Origin: Bacteroides rodentium JCM 16496
GTDB lineage: Bacteria > Bacteroidota > Bacteroidia > Bacteroidales > Bacteroidaceae
Assembly: GCF_000614125.1 (NCBI RefSeq)
Contig: NZ_BAKJ01000016.1
Coordinates: forward strand, 1 to 64,000
Length of the DNA stretch: 64,000 nt
Reading direction: 5' to 3'
The position numbers and the translations under genes are program-made. How positions within the stretch are numbered: position 1 is the first letter of the stretch; each line of letters begins with the position of its first letter. The notes under the pieces are model-generated. The model was not told where the DNA came from and searched no databases. It saw nothing but the letters and a program-made list of their open reading frames with translations. Of this stretch, positions 1 through 7,824 are shown in pieces.

Positions 1-56
1 AAATTCATTCAGGAATGATAAGGTAGTAAGTCATTGATACCCAGCTAAACGACGAA

Positions 57-88
57 AGGCAAGCAGTCTTTTTATCGACTACTTGCCT
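57..88 (-). terminator. Hairpin, probable original terminator of tRNA-Arg
   Basis: A 12-bp stem (57-68 with 77-88) closes an 8-base loop. Read as minus-strand RNA the only non-Watson-Crick position is a G-U wobble. Read on the plus strand the same position is a C-A mismatch, so the hairpin favours minus-strand transcripts. It lies just outside the left attachment site. Before integration it would have been directly downstream of the tRNA-Arg gene now at 10612-10685. The T-tract is poor, so terminator function is inferred from position and strand bias. Confidence 0.5.
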
Positions 89-95
89 TATCGTT

Positions 96-113
96 GTGAT
101 TCCGGTGCGATTC
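96..113. other. attL, left attachment core
   Basis: GTGATTCCGGTGCGATTC here matches GTGATTCCGTTGCGATTC at 10611-10628 with one difference. The right copy covers the acceptor-stem 3' strand and part of the T-arm of tRNA-Arg. This left copy is not part of a tRNA, so it is the displaced partial copy expected after site-specific integration. Similarity stops abruptly on both sides of the 18 bp. Confidence 0.82.
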
Positions 114-202
114 AATATTTAAAACTGCATAGAATTTCATGCAAAACAATGAACATTGTATTACAGATGGTTACAGGTTAAACAATGCTTATTTATTGCA
201 TT

Positions 203-265
203 GTAGTGCAAATAAGTAGTGCAATACTTTAATTATGTAGTGCAATTTTCGTATATTTGCACTAC
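203..265. promoter_or_regulatory. Integrase arm-type site cluster (left)
   Basis: GTAGTGCAA occurs at 203-211, 216-224 and 237-245, and inverted at 257-265. The same word occurs at 10534-10542, with a near copy at 10546-10554, just inside the right end. Short repeats inside both ends, close to the integrase gene, are the usual layout of arm-type binding sites for tyrosine integrases. The inverted copy overlaps the probable integrase promoter, which would allow autoregulation. Binding itself is inferred. Confidence 0.6.
252..260 (+). promoter_or_regulatory. Probable int promoter (-7 box)
   Basis: TATATTTGC fits the Bacteroides -7 consensus TAnnTTTG. Transcription would start near 267, ahead of the ATG at 305. 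This argues against the TTG at 257 as the integrase start. I see no convincing -33 element. Confidence 0.5.
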
Positions 266-304
266 GGGATTATATCCTATTTCAACAATGATAATTTTAG
301 CAGT

Positions 305-1681
305 ATGGAAAGAATTACAATTTTTAAAAGGACTACGAAGAAGGAAGGCAATATTAAACTTCGCTTCCGATTGCAAGATGGGCGCAATGTAGATTTATAT
401 CACAAAAGTGGTATTGTTGCCAATCTTAAAGAACTTGACAAGTTCACTTCCGAAGGTGCAGTAAAGCCCAAAGTAACCATCTACAACAAGTTATTGCACG
501 AAGCCATAGCAACCGAAGTTACCGTTATGCGTAAAGTTTATGCCGACATGAAAAACAAAGGCTCTGTAATGAACGGGGAAACATTTGAAAAACTAATTGA
601 TGCGGAACTTCATCCTATCGCAGCGAAAGAAGAAGCTACGTTTCTATCCGACTTTTCCAAGTTTACTGAACGCTTCTTTCGTGATGGAGTTATAGGTGAA
701 GGACGTTTGGCGCATTATAGAGTTACAGAAAGAGAATTAACTCGATTCCTTATTATCAAAGGTAAATCAGACATTAAGACACGAGATTTTGATAAGGAAT
801 TAATCATGGACTACCGAGACTTCCTGTTAAATGAATACCTCTATGTAGAGAAATGGACAGGACTTTACACGGGACTTACATCTGCAAATGTACCTACCAA
901 GCCACGCAGCACCAACACCGTAGCGCAAAAACTGAACCAATTACAGAGTTTCTTCACTACAATGGAAGACGAAGAACAAATAGACAAATCCCCATTCCGG
1001 AAGTTGGGCAAACAGCGCAGAAATGCAGCACTTGAAGAAAAGTACGATGACCCTATATTTCTGACCGCAGACGAATTTAATAGGGTTATCGCAATGGACG
1101 TGCCAAAGAGCTTACAGGAAACGAAAGATGCGTTTATTCTACAAAGTATGCTTGGTTGTCGTATATCTGATTTTAAGGTTATGGATATGAGTAAGATCGC
1201 CATTGATAAAGAAGAAGGGTTTGCTTATATTCGCTATCTACCTATCAAGACAAAGAACAAAAGTCACGAAGAAGTAGAAACACCTCTTATGAAAACGGCT
1301 TTAGAAATCATAAAGAAACACGACTTCAAATTTAATATATTGAAATACGTTTCCGGTGAGCGTGGTTACAACGACAAAATAAAAGCATTACTGCAATTCT
1401 GTGGTATTGACAAGGATTGTACGGTTTTTAACCAACAAACCAAAAACAACGAACATAAGCCATTGTTTGAGTTGGCAAGTTCAAAACTGTGTAGAAAAAC
1501 TCATATTGACATTATGAACAAGGTACAAGTAAATCAATACGCAGCCGGACTTCATAAGGAAGGAAGCGTAGCAGTAAACAGGTACACCAAATTAAGCCTG
1601 CACGATAGATTTATACTAATGTGCGCAGCGTTCAGTGAACCTTCTTATAAAGTGGATGAATATTTAAATGTTATTGATTAA
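305..1681 (+). CDS. Tyrosine-type site-specific integrase
   Basis: A 458-residue tyrosine recombinase expected to integrate and excise the element at the tRNA-Arg 3' end. The N-terminal half is the arm- and core-binding region. The catalytic domain shows R286 in LGCRIS, R397 in KLCRKTH, H417 in LHKEG and the nucleophile Y427 in NRYTKL. The second box reads K394-x-x-R397 where most relatives have His-x-x-Arg. Length fits Bacteroides integrases. The frame opens upstream at a TTG (257), but that lies inside the promoter, so the ATG at 305 is chosen. The gene is adjacent to attL, as expected. Family assignment is secure; the target site is inferred from the att repeats. Confidence 0.93.
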   Translation: MERITIFKRTTKKEGNIKLRFRLQDGRNVDLYHKSGIVANLKELDKFTSEGAVKPKVTIYNKLLHEAIATEVTVMRKVYADMKNKGSVMNGETFEKLIDAELHPIAAKEEATFLSDFSKFTERFFRDGVIGEGRLAHYRVTERELTRFLIIKGKSDIKTRDFDKELIMDYRDFLLNEYLYVEKWTGLYTGLTSANVPTKPRSTNTVAQKLNQLQSFFTTMEDEEQIDKSPFRKLGKQRRNAALEEKYDDPIFLTADEFNRVIAMDVPKSLQETKDAFILQSMLGCRISDFKVMDMSKIAIDKEEGFAYIRYLPIKTKNKSHEEVETPLMKTALEIIKKHDFKFNILKYVSGERGYNDKIKALLQFCGIDKDCTVFNQQTKNNEHKPLFELASSKLCRKTHIDIMNKVQVNQYAAGLHKEGSVAVNRYTKLSLHDRFILMCAAFSEPSYKVDEYLNVID

Positions 1682-1731
1682 TCGGTGCTGGGGGCGGTGT
1701 ATGCCGACCCTACCCATAAAACAGAATAACT

Positions 1732-1974
1732 ATGACACGAAACGATGCAAAAATGATTGCCGAAGAATTATACAAGCTCATGCGCAAAGATGTAAAGCAG
1801 CTCGTCTGTCAGTCCGTAAGGGAAGAAGCTGAGGAGTGGCTTACCACCAAGCAAGCCGCAGAGCTGATGGGGATGTCAGTGAGCTACATAGAACACAGCG
1901 ACATCCCGCATACAAAGGTCGGCAGATTGAACAGATATAAAAAGTCGGACATTGTAAAACTGATGAACAGATGA
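1732..1974 (+). CDS. Small HTH protein, excisionase-like
   Basis: An 80-residue protein. The C-terminal 45 residues (WLTTKQAAELMGMSVSYIE onward, then KVGRLNRYKKSDIVKLMNR) match the MerR-like helix-turn-helix fold of excisionase/AlpA-type proteins. The N-terminal 35 residues are predicted helical and charged. It begins 50 bp after the integrase stop and is co-directional, the typical place for a recombination directionality factor. In phage satellites an AlpA-type activator sits in the same place. Either role is possible; DNA binding is well supported and the specific job is inferred. Confidence 0.75.
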   Translation: MTRNDAKMIAEELYKLMRKDVKQLVCQSVREEAEEWLTTKQAAELMGMSVSYIEHSDIPHTKVGRLNRYKKSDIVKLMNR

Positions 1975-2045
1975 GTTTTTGGTTATTCATGGTTTTGTGG
2001 CTGGTTTTGTCAGCAATACAAAAAGCAAGTAGGGAGGATTAGGAT

Positions 2046-2615
2046 ATGACAATAGAAGAACTTGCAGCAGAAGTTTGTAGCGGAAATATAACATCGGTAG
2101 AAGTGTATGAGGGTTATTTTAAGACATGGAGTAAGAACGAACGCTCTATGTTCTTTGCAAAACTCACCGCCGCACAAATGAATGAGGTTATAGCAGATAC
2201 TCGATGGGATAATCTGACGTATGACCATTGCCGACATTGCATTGAATATTTGAAGCGCAAATGGCATGAAGAAGATATGTCAAGCCAAGGCAACAGACCC
2301 GATACATCAGCAGAAGAACGTACTATTGATGAAGAAGCTATCGGGAATTGGTTCAACGCTCGATTCAAAGGCGCAGGAAACGGCAATATCAATCATTTGT
2401 CGGACTTAATTAAAGACCTCAAACAAAATAGGAGCAATAAAGAATTTGCTAAAATTGCATTTCTGATTCACAATAGTAGATATTGTCTGTGTGGCAAAAA
2501 GCCATTCTCAACATTCTATCAAGACTTTTGCCTGGCAGTAGGATGTCAACAAAAGAAATATGACCCATGCAAGCTAAGAGATGAAGAATTTGCAAGGAAA
2601 TTCTATTACCTTTGA
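2046..2615 (+). CDS. Hypothetical protein, 189 aa
   Basis: A soluble 189-residue protein I do not recognise. It is rich in aromatic and charged residues (TRWDNLTYDHCRHC; KKPFSTFYQDFCLAVGC) with scattered cysteines and no signal peptide or membrane segment. The ATG is preceded by an AGGAGGATTAGGAT-like purine stretch. It lies between the integrase/HTH pair and the AGTCGGC repeat cluster, 71 bp after the HTH gene, and may be in the same transcript. No function is proposed. Confidence 0.7.
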   Translation: MTIEELAAEVCSGNITSVEVYEGYFKTWSKNERSMFFAKLTAAQMNEVIADTRWDNLTYDHCRHCIEYLKRKWHEEDMSSQGNRPDTSAEERTIDEEAIGNWFNARFKGAGNGNINHLSDLIKDLKQNRSNKEFAKIAFLIHNSRYCLCGKKPFSTFYQDFCLAVGCQQKKYDPCKLRDEEFARKFYYL

Positions 2616-2641
2616 TATTTTTCTGATTGCAAAACAATATG

Positions 2642-2785
2642 AAGTCGGCTTTTTCACGGAAAGTCGGCTTTTTTCGTACATAAACACAGAAAAAGTCGGC
2701 AAAATGTCGGGTCTGATAGTCGGCTATAAATCATCTAATTACTTATTAATCAATAATATACAAAAGCCATTAAAGTCGGCTTTTT
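2642..2785. repeat. AGTCGGC repeat cluster (iteron- or operator-like)
   Basis: AAGTCGGCTTTTT-type copies begin at 2642, 2660, 2692, 2717 and 2772, with a degenerate TGTCGGG at 2705-2711. The A/T-rich stretch 2726-2770 lies between the last two copies. The cluster ends just before a promoter-like box that leads into the HTH-DUF3987-primase genes. Direct repeats plus an AT-rich stretch beside replication genes suggest an iteron-type origin or an operator for the adjacent HTH protein. Spacing is irregular (18-55 bp for full copies), which weakens the iteron reading. Confidence 0.55.
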
Positions 2786-2806
2786 CTCATTAAATTTCAC
2801 ACTACC

Positions 2807-2815
2807 TATCTTTGC
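2807..2815 (+). promoter_or_regulatory. Promoter -7 box of the replication operon
   Basis: TATCTTTGC matches TAnnTTTGC, with a predicted start near 2822 and the ATG of the HTH gene at 2868. The last AGTCGGC repeat ends 22 bp upstream, where a bound regulator or initiator would affect polymerase. Confidence 0.55.
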
Positions 2816-2867
2816 ATCGAACAACGAAAGTTGAGTGCGCACAAGACTTTCTCTAAACAAGAAAGTA

Positions 2868-3155
2868 ATGAATATTAGAGATTTAATTGAAAGTGGTGCA
2901 AATGTATCGGTAACGGTCAATTTGCTTGATTTGAAAGAGTTTATGTTATCGCTACTAAACGAGCGTGACGAAGAAAAAAGGAGAAGTGTCCCTGCTCCCG
3001 AAACCTATATTACGCAGGATGAGGTATCAGCAAGGTTGCAAGTGGATAAATCTACTTTGTGGCGATGGGATAAAAGCGGCTATCTCACCAAATGCCGTGT
3101 AGGCGGCAAAGTCCGCTACCGTCTTAGCGATGTAACTAAACTTATGGAGGGCTAA
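2868..3155 (+). CDS. HTH domain protein of the replication operon
   Basis: A 95-residue protein. Residues 1-35 form a helical N-terminus. Residues 45-95 are a MerR/excisionase-type helix-turn-helix (YITQDEVSARLQVDKSTLW, then GGKVRYRLSDVTKLMEG). A GTG at 2835 opens the frame 11 codons earlier, but the ATG at 2868 leaves a normal leader after the promoter at 2807-2815 and is preferred. The stop is 4 bp before the DUF3987 gene, so the two are co-transcribed. It is a candidate binder of the repeats at 2642-2785, as initiator accessory or repressor; that is inference. Confidence 0.72.
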   Translation: MNIRDLIESGANVSVTVNLLDLKEFMLSLLNERDEEKRRSVPAPETYITQDEVSARLQVDKSTLWRWDKSGYLTKCRVGGKVRYRLSDVTKLMEG

Positions 3156-3159
3156 GACT

Positions 3160-4533
3160 ATGGAAGAAAAAACAAGAGCGACCGAAGCCGCCCCGATACA
3201 GCGCAAAGGTAATGATTCTCAGCGAGATATGCAAGAAAATGCCTACATTTCTTCGGAAAGCCTTGCGGAAAAAGTAGCGGTGAAAGGTTACACCATAACT
3301 CCCGATGCTTTATCAGAAAACACTCTCCCGATAGATGGTTTATCGTCCAAGATACAAGAAGTTATTACCCAGTACACAGATGCGTATCAGTGCCCCCGGG
3401 AGTATATCGTTACCGCTATCTTTGCGGCTGCTGGTGTAGCCTTGGGGAAGAAGGTTTCAATTTTTGATGGACTTTTTTGGAACAATCCTTGCTTGTGGCT
3501 CGTAAATGTTGGGCGAAGTTCCGCAAATAAGACCGCTCCCACCAAAGCAATAATGAAGCCAATCATAGAGGCTCAACAAGCCGGCTACAATGCTTTTTCT
3601 GAGGCTTATTCTCAGTGGGAAAGGGATAATGTCGGGAAGAAGAAAGACGAACGCAATGAAGCTGACAAGCCTAAATGGAATACACAGCTTTACATTTCCA
3701 AAGGAAGCGCGGAAGGACGTTACAAGGCAATGCAGGATAATCCTAATGGAGTATTAATGTGGGCTGACGAGCTGGCTACATTCTTCGGAAATCTTGGACG
3801 ATACAATAATGGGGACGATGCCACAGAGCTTCTAAACTTTTTTGACGGGACTTCTTCGCCCATCAACATTAAGAGCGAAATCCCCAAAATGCTTGAAAAT
3901 CCTTTCATGTCTATCTTTGGCGGCATCCAGCCTGGTATTTTAGGCAAGATTTTTGGTAGTGATTCGTTTTTGAACAACGGTCTAAATCAGCGGGTTTTAT
4001 TTGCGTACCCCGATTCCTACCCTTCAGCGGACTATTTCAAGCGCAAGCGGATTGGCGGAGAGATTAAGGAGTTTTGGCACCAAACCGTCCTATCTCTGCT
4101 TGATGATGCTGGCAGCACTCTATATCTTGATTTAGATGCAGAAAAACTTTACGGAGAATTCTGTAATGAGTGTCAGAAAAAAGCCGAGGCAGCGGAGGAT
4201 GATTACGAAGCAAGCTTGTATGGGAAGTTCCGCCCTAATGTCCTTAGGTGGGCGGCAGTAGCTCACTACCTCAGCGACAATAGAGGTATGACGAGAGTTA
4301 CGCCCACCGTTATGGAATACGCTATAAGATGTATGAGATATTTCGCTACAGCAGGCGCAAGGGTGTATGAGCATTTGAAACATGGTTGTTTGCCGAAGGT
4401 TAAGCCGATGGGAAATCAAGAATTAATAGCGGAACTGGCGAAGCGGTATAAAATCAGCAGCCAAGCCGACCTCGCTAAAGTACTTGGTATCAGCCAAAAG
4501 AATGTTTCAACCGCAATAAACAAGTTTAAATGA
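3160..4533 (+). CDS. DUF3987-family P-loop replication protein
   Basis: A 457-residue protein of the DUF3987 type, common in Bacteroides integrative elements and thought to act as a replication helicase/ATPase. A Walker-A-like loop GRSSANKT lies at 118-125, with N where G is usual before KT. VLMWADELA is the likely Walker B, followed by GGIQPGILGKIF. The C-terminal 40 residues (SQADLAKVLGISQKNVSTA) form a helix-turn-helix, probably for DNA binding. It follows an HTH gene by 4 bp and precedes a PrimPol-type primase, giving a helicase-primase pair. Helicase activity is inferred from family context. Confidence 0.82.
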   Translation: MEEKTRATEAAPIQRKGNDSQRDMQENAYISSESLAEKVAVKGYTITPDALSENTLPIDGLSSKIQEVITQYTDAYQCPREYIVTAIFAAAGVALGKKVSIFDGLFWNNPCLWLVNVGRSSANKTAPTKAIMKPIIEAQQAGYNAFSEAYSQWERDNVGKKKDERNEADKPKWNTQLYISKGSAEGRYKAMQDNPNGVLMWADELATFFGNLGRYNNGDDATELLNFFDGTSSPINIKSEIPKMLENPFMSIFGGIQPGILGKIFGSDSFLNNGLNQRVLFAYPDSYPSADYFKRKRIGGEIKEFWHQTVLSLLDDAGSTLYLDLDAEKLYGEFCNECQKKAEAAEDDYEASLYGKFRPNVLRWAAVAHYLSDNRGMTRVTPTVMEYAIRCMRYFATAGARVYEHLKHGCLPKVKPMGNQELIAELAKRYKISSQADLAKVLGISQKNVSTAINKFK

Positions 4534-4598
4534 CGATGGTAGGGTACAGGTATAGGGATATTTGGTGTATATTGCTGATTTACAGCTTATTATAATGA

Positions 4599-4625
4599 TA
4601 TACCCTATACCCTTATACCCTATAC
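4599..4625. repeat. Left copy of perfect 27-bp inverted repeat
   Basis: This stretch (units TATACCC, TATACCCT, TATACCC, TATAC) is the exact reverse complement of 5521-5547. It sits 16 bp before the primase start codon. Further degenerate copies lie at 4538-4547 and 4549-4560 in the opposite orientation, so the left flank can itself fold. The pair frames exactly one gene. Confidence 0.9.
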
Positions 4626-4641
4626 TCTAAATAAAATTCTT

Positions 4642-5526
4642 ATGGAAAAGATGTTTGATGTTGAAATCTCTATTTATCGTAACGTATTCGACAATGTGGG
4701 AACAAGCTGCAAGTTATCGACATTTCTTTTTAGTAGTAAGCACAGGGCAAAGATAGAATATCTTAGAACTTTGCCCACTAAAAAAGAACGTGACAAGGTT
4801 AAGATGACGCTCCCATCTGCTTGTATAAGTGGGGTGTTCCACCCGATAAGGAAGCAAGAGTGTTTAAAAAGACATACGGGATTTATTTGCGTTGATATAG
4901 ATGCAAAAGACAATCCGTCTGTTACAGATTGGGAAGCATTAAAAAGAGAGCTATCCATTCTCCCTCAGATTGCCTACATTTCATTGTCGGTATCGGGAAA
5001 TGGGTTATTCTTGCTTATTCCTATATCATATAAGGCTAAGCATTTGCAGCACTTTAAAGCTATGCAGAAAGACTTTAAGGATATGGGCATAATAATCGAC
5101 CCTGCTTGTTCTGATGTAAGCAGAATGAGAGTAATAAGCTACGATGAAAGTTCGTATATCAACGAAGGTGCAACGGAATACAAGAAATTACTTGAAGAGC
5201 CAAAACCTACTCTAAGAAAACTAAACTATAATGTAAACGTGGATGATACATTTAGTAGGATATATTCTTGCTTACAAGAAATTCAGTCATTCAACATAGA
5301 CATTACACAAGGTTATAACAGATGGTATGAAGTAGGTTGCTCACTGGCTTCACTTGGCGAAGCTGGCAGAGAGATTTTTCACGCTGTAAGTTCCTTAAAT
5401 GATAAGTATAGGTATGCAGATGCAGACAAGAAATTTTCCAATCTCCTTGCCACAACTCATGCGTTCACCATAGGAACTTTCTTTGCTATCTGTGAGGAAT
5501 ATGGGATTTCTTACAAGAAGGTATAG
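4642..5526 (+). CDS. PrimPol-type primase (BT4734-like N-domain)
   Basis: A 294-residue protein. Residues 5-190 match the BT4734-like/VirE N-terminal domain, a branch of archaeo-eukaryotic primases. The metal motif is D85-x-D87 (VDIDAKD), the second motif SVSGNGL is at 116-122, and D153 in IIDPACSD precedes SRMRV. Residues 215-294 (YNRWYEVGCSLASLG, DADKKFSNLLATT) resemble a primase C-terminal helical domain. With the upstream DUF3987 protein it would prime replication of the excised element. The gene is enclosed by a perfect 27-bp inverted repeat whose right copy overlaps the stop codon. Family is well supported; activity is not shown. Confidence 0.82.
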   Translation: MEKMFDVEISIYRNVFDNVGTSCKLSTFLFSSKHRAKIEYLRTLPTKKERDKVKMTLPSACISGVFHPIRKQECLKRHTGFICVDIDAKDNPSVTDWEALKRELSILPQIAYISLSVSGNGLFLLIPISYKAKHLQHFKAMQKDFKDMGIIIDPACSDVSRMRVISYDESSYINEGATEYKKLLEEPKPTLRKLNYNVNVDDTFSRIYSCLQEIQSFNIDITQGYNRWYEVGCSLASLGEAGREIFHAVSSLNDKYRYADADKKFSNLLATTHAFTIGTFFAICEEYGISYKKV

Positions 5527-5547
5527 GGTATAAGGGTATAGGGTATA
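5521..5547. repeat. Right copy of perfect 27-bp inverted repeat
   Basis: Units GTATAGGG, TATAAGGG, TATAGGG and TATA, the exact reverse complement of 4599-4625. Its first six bases are the last sense codon and the stop codon of the primase gene. A further CCTATACCC at 5590-5598 lies inverted downstream, mirroring the extra copies on the left side. Confidence 0.9.
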
Positions 5548-5663
5548 AGGACGCAAACATCTGTTATTCAATATGTTATGCAATATTTGCCTATACCCTC
5601 GTATATTAAAAAATCAAAGAAGTATGTACATAGAAAGACGAATAACTTTTTAATATTTGAAAT

Positions 5664-5957
5664 ATGGAACAAAAAAAGATTATAGAACAAACAGACCGAT
5701 ACGACATCGTGCAATGGGAATTTCAAGAAATGCCAATCACTTTCCGCTTTTGGAAAGACGGTAGCGGCATTATAGAGATTAAAGTAGATAAGCACTTTGC
5801 CATCGCTAATGGCTACAAGTCCGTTTCAGACATGGCAGAAAGGACAATTGGCAGAGCAAAATTTGAAGAAATGTTCGGAGGTGTCCCGGAATGGATAAGG
5901 GTGAACAGAAACGGAGATTTCTTCTTTGTCGGACTGCCTAAGCACCTGCTCAACTAA
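5664..5957 (+). CDS. Hypothetical protein, 97 aa
   Basis: A soluble 97-residue protein I do not recognise. The N-terminal half is a run of beta-type residues (YDIVQWEFQEMPITFRFW). The segment HFAIANGYKSVSDMAERTIG recalls the helical part of phage antirepressor N-domains, but too weakly to name. It ends the replication-gene run and is followed 20 bp later by a strong terminator, so it is probably the last gene of that transcript. Confidence 0.65.
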   Translation: MEQKKIIEQTDRYDIVQWEFQEMPITFRFWKDGSGIIEIKVDKHFAIANGYKSVSDMAERTIGRAKFEEMFGGVPEWIRVNRNGDFFFVGLPKHLLN

Positions 5958-5977
5958 TCGTCAAAAAAAATAAAGAG

Positions 5978-6011
5978 GGACGGTTGCCGATTGGTTGCCG
6001 TTCTTTTTTTT
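5978..6011 (+). terminator. Rho-independent terminator
   Basis: Stem GGACGG (5978-5983) pairs with CCGTTC (5998-6003) with one G-U wobble, followed by eight T residues. It closes the plus-strand replication operon. Confidence 0.75.
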
Positions 6012-6061
6012 GCAAGAAATTCGGTAATTCCCGATATACAGAGTCCCATTTCGGGAAAATC

Positions 6062-6083
6062 AAAACTATAAAATCATAGTTTT
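6062..6083 (-). terminator. Hairpin after the minus-strand module
   Basis: AAAACTAT (6062-6069) and ATAGTTTT (6076-6083) form a perfect 8-bp stem with a 6-base loop. It lies 50 bp beyond the stop of the minus-strand gene at 6133 and faces the terminator of the opposing operon. The minus-strand RNA continues into a T-rich run. Confidence 0.5.
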
Positions 6084-6132
6084 GCAAATAAGTAGCTGAT
6101 TTACAGAAGCTCGTCAAGAAATTCGGATGAGT

Positions 6133-6648
6133 TCAGCACCCTTCATCTTCATGTGTGTGCGTGGGTTGTCCTATCTCATCCACAATCCTTTGCAGAGCGT
6201 CCAACCGTGCTTTGTAGTCATGCCATTCCTTACACTTGCCATCCTTGCGTTTGTAGATGTGCCTTACAGGCGGCAGCGTTATATTAGCAGGAACAAGCCG
6301 CTTACCATCACCTTCCACAATCATTTGGTAAGTTTCATCAGTTAACGCGCCGACCATCAAAGAAAGATGTTCTACTTTGCGACCAATCAAACAGCGTATC
6401 AGATAGATAAACATTGCAGATTTAAGAAAGAAAAGTACATGATACTCATTCACTCCATCATGTAAGCACAGGGACCAGTAAGGAAAGCCATGCCATTTGG
6501 TTTTTGATACAGACATAAGCCGCCCTTCGATTTGTGAAAATTCGAGTTCTTGGTCTGTATAAGGCGGCACACATCGCAACCTACCACGGCTCACCCGTAC
6601 ATCGATAGGAACACCGCCAAAGCAAGGCATATCATCGTTTATGTTCAT
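6133..6648 (-). CDS. Hypothetical protein, 171 aa
   Basis: A 171-residue protein starting at the ATG at 6648 (MNINDDMPCFGG); an upstream extension to 6720 lacks a sensible start. It has a mixed alpha/beta composition, a conserved-looking core (WHGFPYWSLCLHDGVNEYHVLFFLKSAMFIYLIRCLIG) and a charged C-terminus ending HTHEDEGC. No family is recognised. It is the last gene of the minus-strand accessory module that begins at 7612. Confidence 0.62.
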   Translation of the reverse strand: MNINDDMPCFGGVPIDVRVSRGRLRCVPPYTDQELEFSQIEGRLMSVSKTKWHGFPYWSLCLHDGVNEYHVLFFLKSAMFIYLIRCLIGRKVEHLSLMVGALTDETYQMIVEGDGKRLVPANITLPPVRHIYKRKDGKCKEWHDYKARLDALQRIVDEIGQPTHTHEDEGC

Positions 6649-6700
6649 AACAGTTTCTTTTTTAGTGTCAATAAAAAAGGAGTGAACATTTGCCCACCCC

Positions 6701-6763
6701 TTATTGCGGATTACAAGCACCGGAGTAACCTTTTCTCCCTCTCACCGCTTTAGGTTCTTTCAT
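6701..6763 (-). CDS. Possible 20-residue peptide
   Basis: A minus-strand frame of ATG plus 19 codons (MKEPKAVRGRKGYSGACNPQ) fills the gap between the 203-aa and 171-aa genes. It is basic, with one cysteine. The only support is position inside an otherwise tightly packed transcript, so it is listed as a candidate. Confidence 0.25.
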   Translation of the reverse strand: MKEPKAVRGRKGYSGACNPQ

Positions 6764-6842
6764 CGTGCCCGGACATCCTTCGTTATTTATAGCGGTGAAG
6801 GTTCGTAACCGCTTGCTATCAGGAGGATAGAACTATTCTTTC

Positions 6843-7454
6843 TCACCCGGTAGTATTCAGTATATTGGGATTGGGTCTGTAATGTTCCACCTTATCATCA
6901 TTGATGGTTATGAAACCTTGCCAACGTCCCCAGCACTCCACCGCATCCGCAAAGGCATTGTTTCCCTCAATGGCTGATTGCAACTCATTCAGAACCTTTG
7001 CAGCTTTGACACTTAGTTTCCATACCTTTTCGGCTTGCTCGCCACCGTACACGCTGCATTCCGTTTTCAGAGCTTCCAGTCCGTCCTTGTCAAGAACACA
7101 CACACCGTCCTTAATAGTAGTCTTATCAATAAGTTGATGGTGCTTCTTTGTAGTCAATGCTTTGTGGATGGCTTTCACTGCGTCAGAAATTCCCCCATCG
7201 GAAAACGCAGTGGAAAGCCGTACCGACTTCGGCAGGTTCGCCATGTAAGCATCATACTCTTTTCTTGCAGCCTCAACAAGTTCATTGCACAAAGTAGAAG
7301 GGTCAGAGAGAAACTTTGTAATTTGTTCGTCCGTGAGTTCCCCGGTAACGCCTTCCAGTTCCACGATAGCGGCATTTACGGCTTTCGCCCACTCATTATT
7401 ATAGTCTGTCTGCAAGGAAAGGCGGCTTTCATTGGTATAAATCAGCTTCTTCAT
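6843..7454 (-). CDS. Hypothetical protein, 203 aa
   Basis: A largely helical, acidic soluble protein of 203 residues. Features seen are LTDEQITKFLSDPSTLCNELVEAAR, KVWKLSVKAAKVLNELQSAI and a C-terminal ECWGRWQGFITIND. There is no signal peptide or membrane segment. Its ATG overlaps the stop of the 53-aa gene by ATGA, so the two are translationally coupled. No family is recognised with confidence. Confidence 0.7.
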   Translation of the reverse strand: MKKLIYTNESRLSLQTDYNNEWAKAVNAAIVELEGVTGELTDEQITKFLSDPSTLCNELVEAARKEYDAYMANLPKSVRLSTAFSDGGISDAVKAIHKALTTKKHHQLIDKTTIKDGVCVLDKDGLEALKTECSVYGGEQAEKVWKLSVKAAKVLNELQSAIEGNNAFADAVECWGRWQGFITINDDKVEHYRPNPNILNTTG

Positions 7455-7612
7455 CGGTTACCTCCTCTCTTTTCCCGACATCTTGGGTCATTTTGAATTG
7501 CACCGACAATACTCTCCATCAAAGAGCCGTATTTCGGGGCTTGTGCCTCACGTTCTCTTTTTACGATTGCCACCACATCGGCAGTAAGTTCTTTCATTTC
7601 TTTTTCGTTCAT
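7451..7612 (-). CDS. Small protein, 53 aa, coupled to the 203-aa gene
   Basis: A 53-residue frame from the ATG at 7612 (MNEKEMKELTADVVAIVKRE...) to a TGA that overlaps the next ATG. It has an AGGAGG ribosome-binding site 5 bp before the start, and a second AGGAGG inside its 3' end serves the next gene. Composition is helical and charged. A -7 box lies 24 bp upstream. This good set of expression signals supports a real gene of unknown role. Confidence 0.65.
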   Translation of the reverse strand: MNEKEMKELTADVVAIVKREREAQAPKYGSLMESIVGAIQNDPRCREKRGGNR

Positions 7613-7635
7613 GTTATCCTCCTTTTTAGTTTAAT

Positions 7636-7644
7636 GCAAATGTA
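7636..7644 (-). promoter_or_regulatory. Promoter -7 box (minus strand)
   Basis: On the minus strand this reads TACATTTGC, a match to TAnnTTTGC, 24 bp before the 53-aa gene. It probably drives the module 7612 to 6133. Confidence 0.5.
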
Positions 7645-7824
7645 GTCATAAATTCTTTAATCCACAACTGTTTTCACAATTATATTAAAGTGATACTTTA
7701 AGTAAAAGAAACGATTTAAGGCGTTATCTCAAAGCAAGGTGATAACTTGTACCGCCAAAGTGGAGAAAATGCCGTGTTGGGGCTGGGATGAAGCGAGAGA
7801 GGGCGCAAGGGCACTTTGCAGGAT

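Noticed and set aside
2581..2793. 70-codon plus-strand frame across the AGTCGGC repeats
   Set aside because: Its codons are made of the repeats themselves, it overlaps the preceding gene's end, and it has no ribosome-binding site.
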